A stretch of DNA of 64,000 nucleotides from contig NC_133343.1 of NCBI RefSeq assembly GCF_030506205.2, positions 45,819,901-45,883,900 on the forward strand. Direction: 5' to 3'. Under the pieces are notes generated by a model. The model searched no databases, had not been told where the DNA came from, and worked only from the letters and a program-made list of their open reading frames with translations. How positions within the stretch are numbered: the stretch's first letter is position 1; the number at the start of each line of letters is the position of its first letter. Below, piece after piece: positions 35,248-44,932 of this stretch. The position numbers and the translations under genes are program-made. The stretch comes from Paramisgurnus dabryanus (lineage: Eukaryota > Chordata > Actinopteri > Cypriniformes > Cobitidae).

Positions 35248-36777
35248 CTATTTTAATTCAAAAACTTTTGTCATTATTTTTCTTCCATACTTGTATTTAA
35301 GTATTCTTGACAGGATTTCATCGTTTTCCTGAGCCTTGCGAATTTGATCCAGCGTGAGGGGTTGGCTGGTCTCACTGTCTGTAACCAGGCTCAAAGCACT
35401 GACCTGGATTAACCCAACACCCTGACTAGAGTTCCTTCTCTCTACAGTAATCCCCTCCAGGGATGCCCTGGTTACTTCTTGACTAGTCTCTGCCGTACAG
35501 CTGTGCATGTATTCTTCAATATCCAGCGGCATCCGTGACAATCCATCTGCATCGGAGTTGTTCTTGCCGGGGCGGTATCGTATTGTGAAGTTGTAATCAG
35601 CCAGCTCGGCTACCCATCTGTGTCCTGTGGCATTGAGTCTGGCAGTGGTTAGGACATATGTCAACGGGTTATTGTCCGTGTACACTATGAACGATGGAGC
35701 ATGATACAAGTAGTCACGGAACCGTTCACAGATGGCCCAATTCAACGCCAAAAACTCAAGTTTTCCCGAGTGAAGATGGTACCTCTTCTCTGTTGGACTT
35801 AGGGTCCGGGAGCCATAAGCTATCACTCTCATTTTCCCTTGCTGTCGTTGATACAACACCGCGCCCAGACCAATTTGGGATGCCTCACAGTGTAAAACAA
35901 AAGGCTGGGTGAAGTCTGGATATCCAAGAACAGGGGGCTTTATCAGAGCATCAATTAGCTGATTTAACACCTCCTGGTGAGAGCTGGTCCACTGTACAGG
36001 CATGCGTGATGGTAAGTGGCCTTTGTTCTTCTTCATTGTTTTCATTGGCTTCTTCTCAGTTGAGTCTATTGTGTGATTTTCAGGGTTTTGCACAGTGAGT
36101 AGGTTGTACAATGGGTATGCCACACGTGAGAAGTTGGGGATGAAGGGTCTGTAATAGGAGAGGAACCCCAGCATTTGACGTACATCACCAATGGTGGTAG
36201 GTATCTTCTCTTTTAGGGCCATTACTGGAGCCATCTCTGCAGGATCCATTGTGTAACCGTCTCCAGTCACCAACTTGCCCAGAAATCTCACACTTGACTT
36301 AATCAGTTCACATTTCTTAGAGGTCAACTTTACACCATGTTCCTTGTATCGTTGGAGGACAAGACGAAGGTGTTGCAGATGATCCTCAAAGTTGCTACTG
36401 TGGACGAGGTTGTCATCCAGGTATGGGAGGCAGATGGTATCTCTTAGGCCAGCCAAACAGTGTTCCATGCTCCTTTGAAACTCGGCAGGTGCCGAACTAA
36501 GACCAAAGGGTATGCGTACCCATTCATAGAGTCCCCAGGGTGTGATGAAAGCTGTAAGAGGGCGGCTCTCTTCATCCAGGACACCCTGGTGGTACGCTTT
36601 GCCCTGATCTAAGACTGAAAACCACGAGCTTCCACCAAGTGCATCTAACATATCCTGAATCCTCGGTATCGGATGCCGATCGGGAACAGACTTACGGTTA
36701 AGCTCTCTGAAGTCAACACAGAGGCGGAGGCTTCCGTCCTTCTTGCGGACACATACTACAGGCGATGAATAAGGGGA
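35248..36777 (-). CDS. pol: Ty3/gypsy reverse transcriptase and RNase H
   Basis: It copies retroelement RNA into DNA and degrades the RNA strand. The frame is open from the codon after the TGA at 36778-36780. Counting from the Met at 36651 (467 codons), RT motifs are Asp15 (SVLDQGKAY), PFGLSSAP at 48-55 and YLDD at 77-80, so all three catalytic aspartates are present. RNase H follows, with Glu299 (KLEFLAL), Asp326 (YTDNNPL) and Asp369. The first RNase H acid, normally Asp in TDAS, is Glu256 here (HCEAS), which would probably weaken or abolish activity. The last residues (about YGRKIMTKVFELK) come from the foldback element inserted at 35288, so RNase H is cut off from integrase. Confidence 0.93.
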   Translation of the reverse strand, partial: SPYSSPVVCVRKKDGSLRLCVDFRELNRKSVPDRHPIPRIQDMLDALGGSSWFSVLDQGKAYHQGVLDEESRPLTAFITPWGLYEWVRIPFGLSSAPAEFQRSMEHCLAGLRDTICLPYLDDNLVHSSNFEDHLQHLRLVLQRYKEHGVKLTSKKCELIKSSVRFLGKLVTGDGYTMDPAEMAPVMALKEKIPTTIGDVRQMLGFLSYYRPFIPNFSRVAYPLYNLLTVQNPENHTIDSTEKKPMKTMKKNKGHLPSRMPVQWTSSHQEVLNQLIDALIKPPVLGYPDFTQPFVLHCEASQIGLGAVLYQRQQGKMRVIAYGSRTLSPTEKRYHLHSGKLEFLALNWAICERFRDYLYHAPSFIVYTDNNPLTYVLTTARLNATGHRWVAELADYNFTIRYRPGKNNSDADGLSRMPLDIEEYMHSCTAETSQEVTRASLEGITVERRNSSQGVGLIQVSALSLVTDSETSQPLTLDQIRKAQENDEILSRILKYKYGRKIMTKVFELK

Positions 36778-36780
36778 TCA
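36778..36780 (-). other. In-frame TGA between protease-linker and RT
   Basis: The pol frame reads through GWITPS, then TGA, then SPYSSPVVCVRKKDG in the same frame. The sequence on both sides is normal RT N-terminal sequence, so this is a single nonsense change and not a domain boundary. Confidence 0.85.
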
Positions 36781-37972
36781 TGAAGGTGTGATCCACCCTT
36801 TACTCAACAGGTCTTGCAGGTATTCTTTAACTTCATTGTGAAGAGGCTTTGGGACGGACATATAGGTCTTTTGCACTGGACTTGTATCATGGAGGGTGAT
36901 GTGCATCTTGAGAGATGGTATATAACCCACATCATAACTGTCATAAGCAAATGCCTCACATTCCTCCCGCAACACTTTCCTTACTGCCTCTTGCTGTCCC
37001 TCTGAGAGATGGCAGAGATCCACAGGTGGGTCCCATGAGGTAGGTCTATTTTGCTTGTTGTTTGGCTGTGGTGTGCAACTTGCCATGTTAGATTTGAGCT
37101 GTGTACTTTCATTCATTTTAGATGTTGATACCTCTTGTTTAGGCTGAATGGGGGCTGAATACACTGTTTTGACAGGTTCCAGGTGTCCAATTATCTGATG
37201 ACGGTCTAGGTAGATGGTGTGGCTGGTCGTGTTGGTCACAGATATCGGTATGTATGGCACTCTTCTCTCTGGGATCTTTACCAGTACATCACTGTAGATC
37301 AGACCTTCTGGTTGAGGGTTGAGCAGGTCGTGTGAAAAGAACATGTGTTGACCTCTGGCTCGTGAACTCACATGTGCCCTTAGGTAAACAGTGGTGACTT
37401 GGCTAGCTGGTATGGAAACTTTCTTTTTGCCAGTGCGGACCACACCAGCCTCTGAACTGGTTTCACCATTTTGCATTAACTTAACTACACAATTAGCAGT
37501 TTTTACCGTTATGGCAAAGGCTTTATTCACTTGGTTTGCCAACTGTCTCTTTTCACCTTTGGTTTTTCCTTCATTTCTATTAATTAGGGCTTCAATGACA
37601 TTGTAGCCAATTATGGGGTCACTGGCAACTGCTGGGTCGCTCGACACAAGTACCGGCACCTGTAGGTCATCCAATGTGATGGGGTCACTACCTAGTCTAA
37701 AGCGGACTTCAATCCAACCAATATATGGGATGAGCGTGTCATTCGCAGCATAAACTGTCAGTGTCTCATCCTGCAGCAACTCTGATATTGGCCTGACAAC
37801 AGTGTGGGGAAGATAGTTCCTTCGCCAGGGGTCATTCACTATGCTGGACTGTGCTCCAGTATCCCACAAGGCTTTGACTGGGTGATCGTCGATAAAACAG
37901 TCCATCAAACATCTACTTCCTACAAGGCTTACTGAGGCTGTCGTCGTGAAGGTAGGTAATTGATCACACTTC
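36778..37972 (-). CDS. pol: Ty3/gypsy aspartic protease and pol linker
   Basis: It processes Gag-Pol polyproteins. The frame with a Met at 37905 contains ALWDTGAQSS, the DTG active-site triad of retroelement aspartic proteases, followed by a hydrophobic strand-rich region with IIGYNVIEAL about 85 residues later (the usual second protease motif). Then comes a linker of about 200 residues leading into the RT N-terminus (PVQKTYMSVP, KEYLQDLLSKGWITPS). The same frame stays open upstream of the Met to about 37972. It stops at the TGA at 36778. It is in a different frame from the gag part, as expected if pol was made by frameshift, but gag here also has other lesions. Confidence 0.88.
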
Positions 37973-38194
37973 CAAATGTTGAGGCGTCTGATGCTTTTTC
38001 TTTAGTGGTCATTGGTGTTAACAGGGCCGGTGACAGCTGCTCGTTTTGGGACGCTTTGCCTTGGACTACTAGTGGTCCCCCCTCAGTAGTCCCTGCCCGT
38101 TTCCCGATGTGATTCTGCATCCACAAGAGAAGTGTCCTTCTTGGCCGCATTTGAAACAGTGTGAACAGTCCTCACCAGTTCCTTCATCCCTGCA
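37929..38194 (-). pseudogene. gag: Gag nucleocapsid (CCHC knuckle) and gag-pol linker
   Basis: Directly after the gag stop (38195-38197) the same frame encodes CFKCGQEGHFSCGC (38116-38159), a C-x2-C-x4-H-x4-C zinc knuckle for RNA binding. It is preceded by another Cys-rich turn. This frame then hits TAG at about 38068. A second frame (38150-37929, containing PALLTPMTTKEKASDAST) reads on to the protease region. The nucleocapsid is therefore separated from capsid by one TAA and from pol by a frame change. The TAA could be a mutation or a leaky stop; the frame change could be a mutation or a programmed site. Confidence 0.7.
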
Positions 38195-39134
38195 TTATTT
38201 GCAGCCTTTTCCCCTTTGTCTTTGTCCATGAGGCCGTGGACTCGCCTCCATTGCAGCCAGAAACATTTGTTTCATCTCCTTGCGAAGTTCCTCCAAAATC
38301 TGCTGTGAATTCATGCTGTCTGGCTTAGTCTCGTTTCCCTTTACTGCTTTGATTCTCGTTGTTGAGTCGGGCTCTTTAGGTTTAGAATGGCTTGAGGTAG
38401 GTTTGGATTTACTTTGAGAGTCCAACTGGAGCTCCTGCACCTTGAGAGTTTTACCCGTGGACCTTTTCCGTTTCTCTTGTCTCTCACTTTCAACCTTTGC
38501 CGCTTCATCCACCCTCGCAATTAGTTCTTCATCTCGTATGTTCACATTGCTGAGGTAGGGTAAGATTTGGAATTTCACAGAATCACTAAGCAGTCCAGTC
38601 TCTATGGAGCGGAGAAACTTGCGCTGGATTACGGCTTTGCTGTATTGCTCATCTGTATCTTCGTCTGCTGTTTTCCATAACAGTTTCTCTCTAAGCTCTA
38701 TTGCACGGAATACGAAGTTCAGAGCAGTTTCTTTGGGATCTTGGGAGATGTTAAGCAGCTGGTGATAGAGATCTGTGGAGCTATCTACCCTGAAGTGACC
38801 TTTAAGGATGGTAAGGAGTGTGCTGAGGGTTAGCCCCCGTTTAATCTCTAACATGTCCCTCAATGGCAGCCCTGGGCTGACAGCTCTGATTACAGCTTCC
38901 ACCACTTCAGTCTCTGTGTGCCCTTTTTCTAGCCCCATCTCAATCTGACGGACTAAACTGAGGTACGATAATTTATCTCTCTGACCGCTCTCTCCAATTT
39001 GTCCACTGATTTTATACTCCCTTCTTAATGTTACTTCTGACAGTGGGTGGGTTGGCACTGATCTGATTTTAGGTGAGGAATCTGCAGCTTCAATAAGAGG
39101 GATGTATGGTACAGATTTTTTTTCAGGTCTCCTT
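38195..39134 (-). CDS. gag: Ty3/gypsy Gag, capsid portion
   Basis: This is the structural protein of the retroelement particle. The true gag sequence starts at 39134, where an inserted element ends; residues upstream in the open frame (to 39181) belong to that insert. The region after RREYKISGQIGESGQRDKLS is helical, with SYLSLVRQIEMGLEKGHTE, VVEAVIRAVSPG, LPLRDMLEIK and LLNISQDPKETALNFVFRAI. This is the usual layout of a Ty3/gypsy capsid (retrotransposon gag domain). A Lys/Ser-rich linker and a C-terminal basic segment (HGQRQRGKGCK) follow, ending in TAA just before the zinc knuckle. It continues from the N-terminal piece at 42112-42404. Confidence 0.85.
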
Positions 39135-39284
39135 GGCTGAATCCGAAATCGCATACTTACTGTGTAGGTACTGAATTTCACTGGGAACCTACTTAACGTG
39201 CGCTAATGCAGTATGTACGTTCGTGTTAAGTATGGACTGCATTCACCATGTTGACGTTATCATGTGACATATGACGTAGCAGAC

Positions 39285-39450
39285 TTGTTCGAGTTCATGC
39301 GGAACCACAAGAACCGACAGGAGATTGACATCACAATACCGCGAGAGCAACTCGAAATCAGACTTCTCCGTATGATTTCTGGAACCGCTCTCACGGTACT
39401 TTGATGTCATCCAGCTGTTGGTTCTTACAGCGGTGCATAAACTCGAACAA
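39285..39450. repeat. Foldback hairpin element, copy 2
   Basis: The longest of the three copies. Arms from TTGTTCGAGTTCATGCGG to the mirrored CATAAACTCGAACAA give about 70 bp per arm around a loop near 39363-39375. It shares ACCGCGAGAGC, GACAT and AAGAACC blocks with the other copies. Confidence 0.82.
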
Positions 39451-39547
39451 ACCTAATAACAGACATGAAAACGTATGCGTGTGTATGAGAGACAGGTGCA
39501 CTAACACCTGATTGCATCAGTAACTTGATCTGTAACAGTCAGATATA

Positions 39548-41233
39548 TGTGACCAGTCACGGAAAGTAGGGACACAAGTCGGATCTGGGCATTTTGAGTT
39601 ATTCACAGGTTCTGAAAGTGCAGTTTCTAAGCTTTTCAACGATGTGTAACACATGGAAATCTGATAAGATTTGGAGAAGTTGTGGCCATTTGAATATAGG
39701 AACTCAGAAATACTCAAACCGAGGAAATCGAGACGAAAGGGACTCTTCTTTTCAGCTGGGGGAGACAATAGGGCTCATTTACATCTCATTTAGCTAAGCC
39801 ATACCCCCTGTAAAACCCTTTTTGAGATGTTCTAGCATCATATGTAGTATTTTATGACCAAATGACAACCCGCAAAAATAAACATGACTCTTTTTACCTT
39901 TGTGGGGATCACAAGTCGAATCCAGTCTGTTTCAGATTATCCAATGACCATATTTGTCCACAAATGCGTATAATCCGTGAAATATAGATTGTTTACATCA
40001 GATTTCGCATGAATGTCTGGTAATACAATATAATATATAATCTGAAGACTATTTAAATCGTAACATGTAAGGGTATATGAGCTTACACTCCGTTAAACAC
40101 ATGAACCCGCCTTCAAAGTTTGTATTTAAAATAGGGAAGTAGTATAATAGATCATCCAAACAGCGCCGTCGAAAACGTGACATCCTTTAGAGATGTTACC
40201 AATGGCTCGCTCGTTCGTCCATCAGCCAATGACTTCATGGAAAATATTAATAGACAAAACATGTAGCCAATTATATGAAGAATACAACGATATCTGTGTA
40301 ACTTCTGTGTTTCTGGACTCATGCTGCGCTGCAAGAACTGACATAGAGATGACGTCAAAGTACCGCGAGAGCGAGTCGAAATTAAACTACTGCGTAAGAT
40401 TTCTTGAAGAGCTCTCGTGGTACTTTGACGTCATCCCAACTGACTGTTATTTGTTCCGCCCCAGCTTCTTGTATTTTTCTTTTGTTTTGTGCGCCCGAGC
40501 TTTACAGTCTGGGGAGACGCACGCTATAAGTAAAAAAAAAAAAAAAACTTAGCAAACATGTCTGAGGAACAGGGCACTACAGTCACGTGACTTCACGCTC
40601 GAGCCGGAAGAGAAGACAATGCTGAAAAAAGTCGTAATTCTGCTATCTTTGGACCAAACTGTATTTTCGATGCATCAACACAATCTTACTGACCCACTGA
40701 TGTCACATGGACTACTTTGATGATGTTTTATTACCTTTCTGGACATGGAAACCATACATAGATTTTCAATGAAGGGGATAGAAAGCTCTCGGACTAAATC
40801 TAACGATAAAACATCTTAAACTGTGTTCCGAAGATGAACGGAGGTCTTCTGAGTTTAGAACGACATAAGGGTGAGTCATTAATTACATTATTTTCATTTT
40901 TGGGCGAACTATCCTTATTTAGTAGTCACGCTGTTCCCTTTGGGGGCGGAGGCGAAAACAAAAGCTTATACAGTATGTAAATACACACAGACAATGACGC
41001 CCCCCGCTGCACGCTAGAATCTCCGGAAAAACAAGCCTATTTTAACCGCAAAATGTACGCTTTTAAATATACAAAAACTGCTATCTCAAACATGGAGAGG
41101 CTTCTTCGTGATTTTAACTAACAGATTCTGCAATAAAACGAAAATCACAAATTTTGAAAAAAAAAACTTTGTTTCTCATTTTCTCGAAACTTGTGCTGCC
41201 GACTTGTGCCCCTGGTTTCCGTGACGGGTCACA
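39548..41233. mobile_element. 1.7-kb element with TGTGACC ends, TSD TA
   Basis: The ends read TGTGACCAGTCACGGAAA on the left and the complement TGTGACCCGTCACGGAAACC on the right, then ACAAGTCGG on both sides. They are flanked by TA (39546-39547 and 41234-41235). A TA duplication suggests a Tc1/mariner-like or related element, but no transposase is seen. It holds hairpin copy 3 and, at about 40866-40916, a fragment (GGGTGAGTCATTAATTAC, then GGGCGAACTATCC) of the TTAA family seen in full at 44933-45245. Confidence 0.72.
40313..40475. repeat. Foldback hairpin element, copy 3
   Basis: The arms are near-perfect complements around the loop at about 40381-40405: GATGACGTCAAAGTACCGCG on the left and the mirrored TGGTACTTTGACGTCATC on the right. 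Both arms carry TGACGTCA. Confidence 0.85.
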
Positions 41234-41420
41234 TATTACACATTATTTTGTAGTGGACAAAATAAGTAAAACAAGCAGATTGTAATTTAATATCTATTGT
41301 CAGATGACAGCTGTGCTTGAATACAAACTAGACAATGCAGGCAATGTGATTATATACATTTTAGTGAAGCAATCTCTTGTATTTAGTTAAAACAACAGGA
41401 AACATGAATAAAAAATGAAT

Positions 41421-41612
41421 GAATAAAACCATCACAATAAATGAAAACGTATAGAAGTGAATCCCATATGAAACAAAACTTTATTCAAATGTATTTTTCT
41501 AACAAACCATCACAATGAATAAAACCATCACAATAAATGAAAACGTATAGAAATGAATCCCATATGAAACAAAACTTTATTCAAATGTATTTTTCTAACA
41601 AACCATCACATA
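41421..41612. repeat. Two tandem 96-bp repeats
   Basis: Two copies start GAATAAAACCATCACAATAA at 41421 and 41517 and differ by only one or two bases in the part compared. They lie inside the 39135-42111 element. Confidence 0.9.
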
Positions 41613-42111
41613 TTTACTGTCAGCTCAACACAGCTGTGACAATTCTACAGCGTTATTTTCATGAATCAGCTGAGCACTTTAATTGTGGTATATCCAGGGT
41701 CTGTGCGTGAAGTCTGGGTGCTGAGGATTGGCTGGTCTCCGGTCGATTGCTTTGCTTTCCCGTGGCATCATGGGAAAGCTGGGATAGAAGTGTCCATCCG
41801 ATGCACGCTTCAGAATCTGGGCGGACTCAGTAGGGCATCCGGGGATTTCTCGCCTACTGATTTTATGGATACTGAGGATTCGGACGTACTACTCTGTTCA
41901 CGTGCTGTTTCCCCTACTACATTATCAGTAAGTAGGCGGTTTCGGACAATACTTAAGTACACGTGCCTCTGAATCTCGCGAGAAATAGTCCAAAATCCCG
42001 CTAATTCTCGCCTACCCTTTAATGTATACTGAGGTTTCGGACATACTATTCGTTCGCCTACTGCTTTTTGCCTACTATATAGTATGGCAGTATGCGGTTT
42101 TGGATTCAGCC

Positions 42112-42404
42112 CTTCTCTGAGGTGGCTCTACTGATTGAGGTTCTCCGTCATCTTGACTGTTTTCTTTGGTTTGTCTCGCTATGAAACTTAGTAGGTTGTC
42201 GCAGTACTCACTGACTACATCACTTTCATGACCTTCCTCAATTTCATCCAATGCACTTTCAGCCATTTTGATGAGTGCCCTTCGTGGTTTGCTGTGGGAC
42301 TCTTCACCGTCCAGGCCTTCACATTTCAAGTGCCTGCAGACATCCATAAGAGCCTCCTCCCCTAGCTGCCACAGAGTTTCACTCACTTTATCACGCGGGT
42401 CCAT
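42112..42404 (-). CDS. gag: Ty3/gypsy Gag, N-terminal portion
   Basis: The gag start: the ATG at 42404 lies 74 nt after the PBS. Residues 1-98 belong to gag (MDPRDKVSETLWQLGEEALM and onward, helical, with a Glu/Asp-rich end), up to EPPQRR at the insertion. The rest of the open frame (to 42075) is inside the inserted element. It resumes at 39134 in the original phase. Confidence 0.8.
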
Positions 42405-42478
42405 CTCACTGTGCTTTGCTGAAGGCTTGACTTGTTAAGAGGGAGGGAAGTTGATGTTATTGGTCACTCTATCGTCCC

Positions 42479-42496
42479 CTCCTGGCTGGCTCGCCA
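42479..42496 (-). promoter_or_regulatory. Primer-binding site for tRNA-Arg
   Basis: The plus strand reads CTCCTGGCTGGCTCGCCA, identical over 18 nt to the 3' end (with CCA) of vertebrate tRNA-Arg(ACG) as I recall it. The minus strand is thus the complement, the PBS. It lies 5 nt after the 5' LTR, the usual place. Confidence 0.88.
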
Positions 42497-42501
42497 AAAT
42501 A

Positions 42502-43975
42502 TGTTACACTTTTAAGAAGGAAGCGAAGTCCATTCTCGATGCAACACATTTATTTCTGTAAAAATACAGGAAAAAACACATTAAATAAGGAGCACTCTCC
42601 GTCTAACGTGTACTGAAGCTTCTGCAGTGATACTAACACACTGCTGCTATGAGCCTCATCGAGTGATTCAGTATATCATAAGCAATAACATGTCACAGAG
42701 TGCAAACACCTGAATATATACATAGCACCGAACACATTCCCTCTAATGTCATAGTCAATTCACTTCACACCACATATTACATGTGCTCACTCATTATAAT
42801 TATTATTGCTACTGTATAAAACTAACACACTCTGCCCTCACAATCATAATGCCAATATGTAAGGTTATTATAACAAAACACCTTTAAAGTCTCACAAGAA
42901 CGCTCTAAACATAAAAACAGGTGAGTAATACATAAATTTCATAGTCATAGCCATGACCGCTGCACTTTGCATGCATTTTACTCTAGTATTGTTAACTATT
43001 TGTATTAATTTTTATGTATTCAGTTATATTTATATATTTTTAAATCACAGTGTAATTGTTATTCCATGTTTAAATCCCTTTTTGTAATCCTCTAAAGATA
43101 ACTCAAATAATCTGACATTCAAATGAACAACTTAAATGTACTGAACCACATATTCTGTATTTTAACATGACAATCTCAATCAATGTACCACATTAAAGCA
43201 TGGTAACCACAAAGTTTGACTGTGATTCTGTGAAATGCCCTTTTAAACTGAAAATATGAAGGACTATTTCTGCTCAATGTTTTAATGTCTTCACATGCAA
43301 TCACAGGCCTGTTAACATCCCTGCTTTTAACCCAATACAACACTAATCCATGTTCACACACATCTATTTAACATCAATTCCCTTGTTTACCAGCCTCATC
43401 TCAGATAAATATATCCATTAACCATTTTTTCGTTTATTTTAAGCACTTATTAGTCATCTTTACCCATGCTGAAAGTTACAATCTTTCACAGGAGTACTTA
43501 ACACTGTCGTCCGCCATTTTAGATGCAGCAATCTTAATCAGGTCCAAACTTTATACATTATCATGCCCCTGGATTAAAACTACAAATGTTTCACATCACC
43601 ATATTGTTTAGCGTTAGCAGATTAATGTTTTTGTCAGCTTACCTGTAAAAATACAGGAAAAAACACATTAAATAAGGAGCACTCTCCGTCTCACGTGTAC
43701 TGAAGCTTCTGCAGTGATACTAACACACTGCTTCTATGAGCCTCATCGAGTGATTCAGTCATGTGTATGTGAGAGCGCCCCCTGCTGACAAGCCTGAGTT
43801 CAGCAAGAGCAACTACATTTAGGACAGTGCAAAATCACAATACAGCATGTCACAAACCTTAAATTGTTCACACTTAGAGATTAATACAAGTTTAAAATTT
43901 AAAGGGGGGGCAATAAGAACCTGCCTAATTGGGGGGGCAATAAGAACCTGCCTAATTTAAACACTCAGGGCTACA
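42502..43975 (-). repeat. 5' LTR of the Ty3/gypsy element
   Basis: 1474 bp, starting TGTTACAC and ending GGCTACA on the plus strand (TG...CA). It contains a 117-bp direct repeat (42556-42672 and 43643-43759). On the minus strand one copy of the repeat ends TTTTTACAG followed by GTAAGC, a consensus 5' splice site. The other copy ends TTTTTACAG followed by AAATAAATG, with the polyadenylation signal AATAAA. A GGGGGGGCAATAAGAACC segment is doubled near 43903-43958. Confidence 0.93.
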
Positions 43976-44055
43976 CATGTAAACTGTATTGTCGTAACTT
44001 TCAATCGTATTAAATTCAGTCGGATTGACAAAATTTTGTGCATGTAAACAGAGCC
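43976..44055. mobile_element. Old DNA element, right end
   Basis: The right part of the element that begins at 20180. It contains CATGTAAAC directly at the LTR junction and ends TGCATGTAAACAGAGCC, an inverted match to the left end. Confidence 0.6.
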
Positions 44056-44127
44056 ATTGTGTAATAGATAGTTTGGTCCACTATAGCAGGTTTTTTTAAA
44101 ACTGAGGTCCCTCAGGTTGTGGTCTAA

Positions 44128-44524
44128 CTGTACGTTAACACTGCTGCCGACTTGAGCTTCCAAAAAAGCTCAGGCCGCCTGGTCAAGGACATTTGTCAAT
44201 GAGTAAGCGGAAGCTTGTTGACGCTTTTGCCGCTCTGAAGTCTTTGTCACCATGAAATGTTTCTTCGGAATCAGCTAGCGAAGAATGTCTAGGCTATATT
44301 CCGATTGGTTGCTGGCGTTTTGCTGCTGCTTGCCGCTGAACCCCGTCATACCTCATTACAATACAGTTGAGCTTCTTTCAACTTTTTGATTGATGCTCTG
44401 GTCGCTCAAAACGCGACGCCGATGGATTTGACGCTCCTTGCAGCTGATAGAAGTCAGCTTTCATTGTAAATGAAGACTTCCGGTAACTTTGGAAGCTCAA
44501 GTCGGCAGCGGTGTGAACGTACAG
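44128..44524. mobile_element. PIF/Harbinger-type MITE, TSD TAA
   Basis: The ends CTGTACGTTAACACTGCTGC and the complement of CTGTACGTTCACACCGCTGC, then CGACTTGAGCTTCC on both sides, give an inverted repeat of over 30 bp. It is flanked by TAA (44125-44127 and 44525-44527). A TWA duplication and this size suit a Harbinger MITE. Confidence 0.85.
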
Positions 44525-44932
44525 TAAGAGATTCCCCAGCAAATTTCAAGGGAAAAAGACAAATCTAAAATGGTAAACGTATACACAGTAGTAGCAAATT
44601 ATTTGAGTTTGTAAAAAAATTGCTGAAAACATAATTACAATGTTTCTTTACAAAATATGGATAAACACTTTAGGAAAGCGGTCCCTTGCTAAAACTTTAT
44701 CATATGGGGTACTAGCTATCATACCGTTTAAAAACTCCTGCACTAGCAATACCTGGGTTTGTAAACAGCTGATAGATGTGCAATTTTTCATAATCATTAT
44801 TTAAAATACTGCTGACCTCAACACTCCATACACTTCTTTTTCAGATAGTGGATGATTCACACTCAACTGCAAAGCAATGAAAGGTAAGCCAAATAAAACA
44901 GAACCTGTTTTGTTTACATTCACTTGCTTAAA
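44525..44932 (+). other. Unique AT-rich DNA with a possible small exon
   Basis: No repeat is recognised. A 40-nt segment at 44845-44884 lies between CTTCTTTTTCAG and GTAAGC, so it could be an exon; two frames are closed by stops and one is open. Support is weak. Confidence 0.2.

Larger units (their letters stand above)
29435..35288. mobile_element. 5.9-kb foldback element with long TIRs
   Basis: It starts ATGGAAGAAAAATAATGAC and ends with the complement. It is flanked by an exact 8-bp duplication ACTTGTAT (29427-29434 and 35289-35296). The arms run 29435-31678 and 33735-35288. Once a piggyBac derivative is removed from the left arm and a 310-bp element from the right, both arms are about 1.25 kb and near-identical reverse complements, including the CT/GA tract. 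A tandem 93-bp repeat (from about 29458 and 29551) lies at each outer end. The 2.06-kb centre has no transposase. The size of the duplication fits hAT-like or Zisupton-like integration, but the long arms fit neither well. It splits pol between RNase H and integrase. Confidence 0.92.
39135..42111. mobile_element. 3.0-kb TIR element inserted in gag
   Basis: The ends GGCTGAATCCGAAATCGCAT and the complement of GGCTGAATCCAAAACCGCAT are inverted repeats. They are flanked by a 3-bp duplication CTT (39132-39134 and 42112-42114). Removing the element with one CTT restores a continuous gag frame, which confirms the boundaries. Just inside both ends, GCATACT and AGTATG words recur. No transposase is seen; it carries nested elements and two hairpin copies. 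The superfamily is uncertain. Confidence 0.88.
22126..43975 (-). mobile_element. Nested Ty3/gypsy LTR retrotransposon
   Basis: This is a complete but disrupted minus-strand element. LTRs start TGTTACAC and end GGCTACA on the plus strand and are flanked by a 4-bp duplication CATG (22122-22125 and 43976-43979). In transcription order it has: 5' LTR 43975-42502; PBS 42496-42479; gag start 42404; gag remainder to 38195; CCHC knuckle; aspartic protease; RT; RNase H; integrase ending at 27739; PPT 27562-27552; 3' LTR. That is the Ty3/gypsy order (integrase after RNase H). Three secondary insertions with their target duplications add 12.79 kb; without them it is about 9.06 kb. It cannot make a full Gag-Pol because of the insertions, an in-frame TGA in pol and changes in gag. 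By eye the two LTRs differ at only about ten places, which points to a fairly recent insertion. Confidence 0.95.

Noticed and set aside
42075..42111. C-terminal residues of the gag N-terminal ORF
   Set aside because: They are encoded by the terminus of the inserted 39135-42111 element, not by gag.
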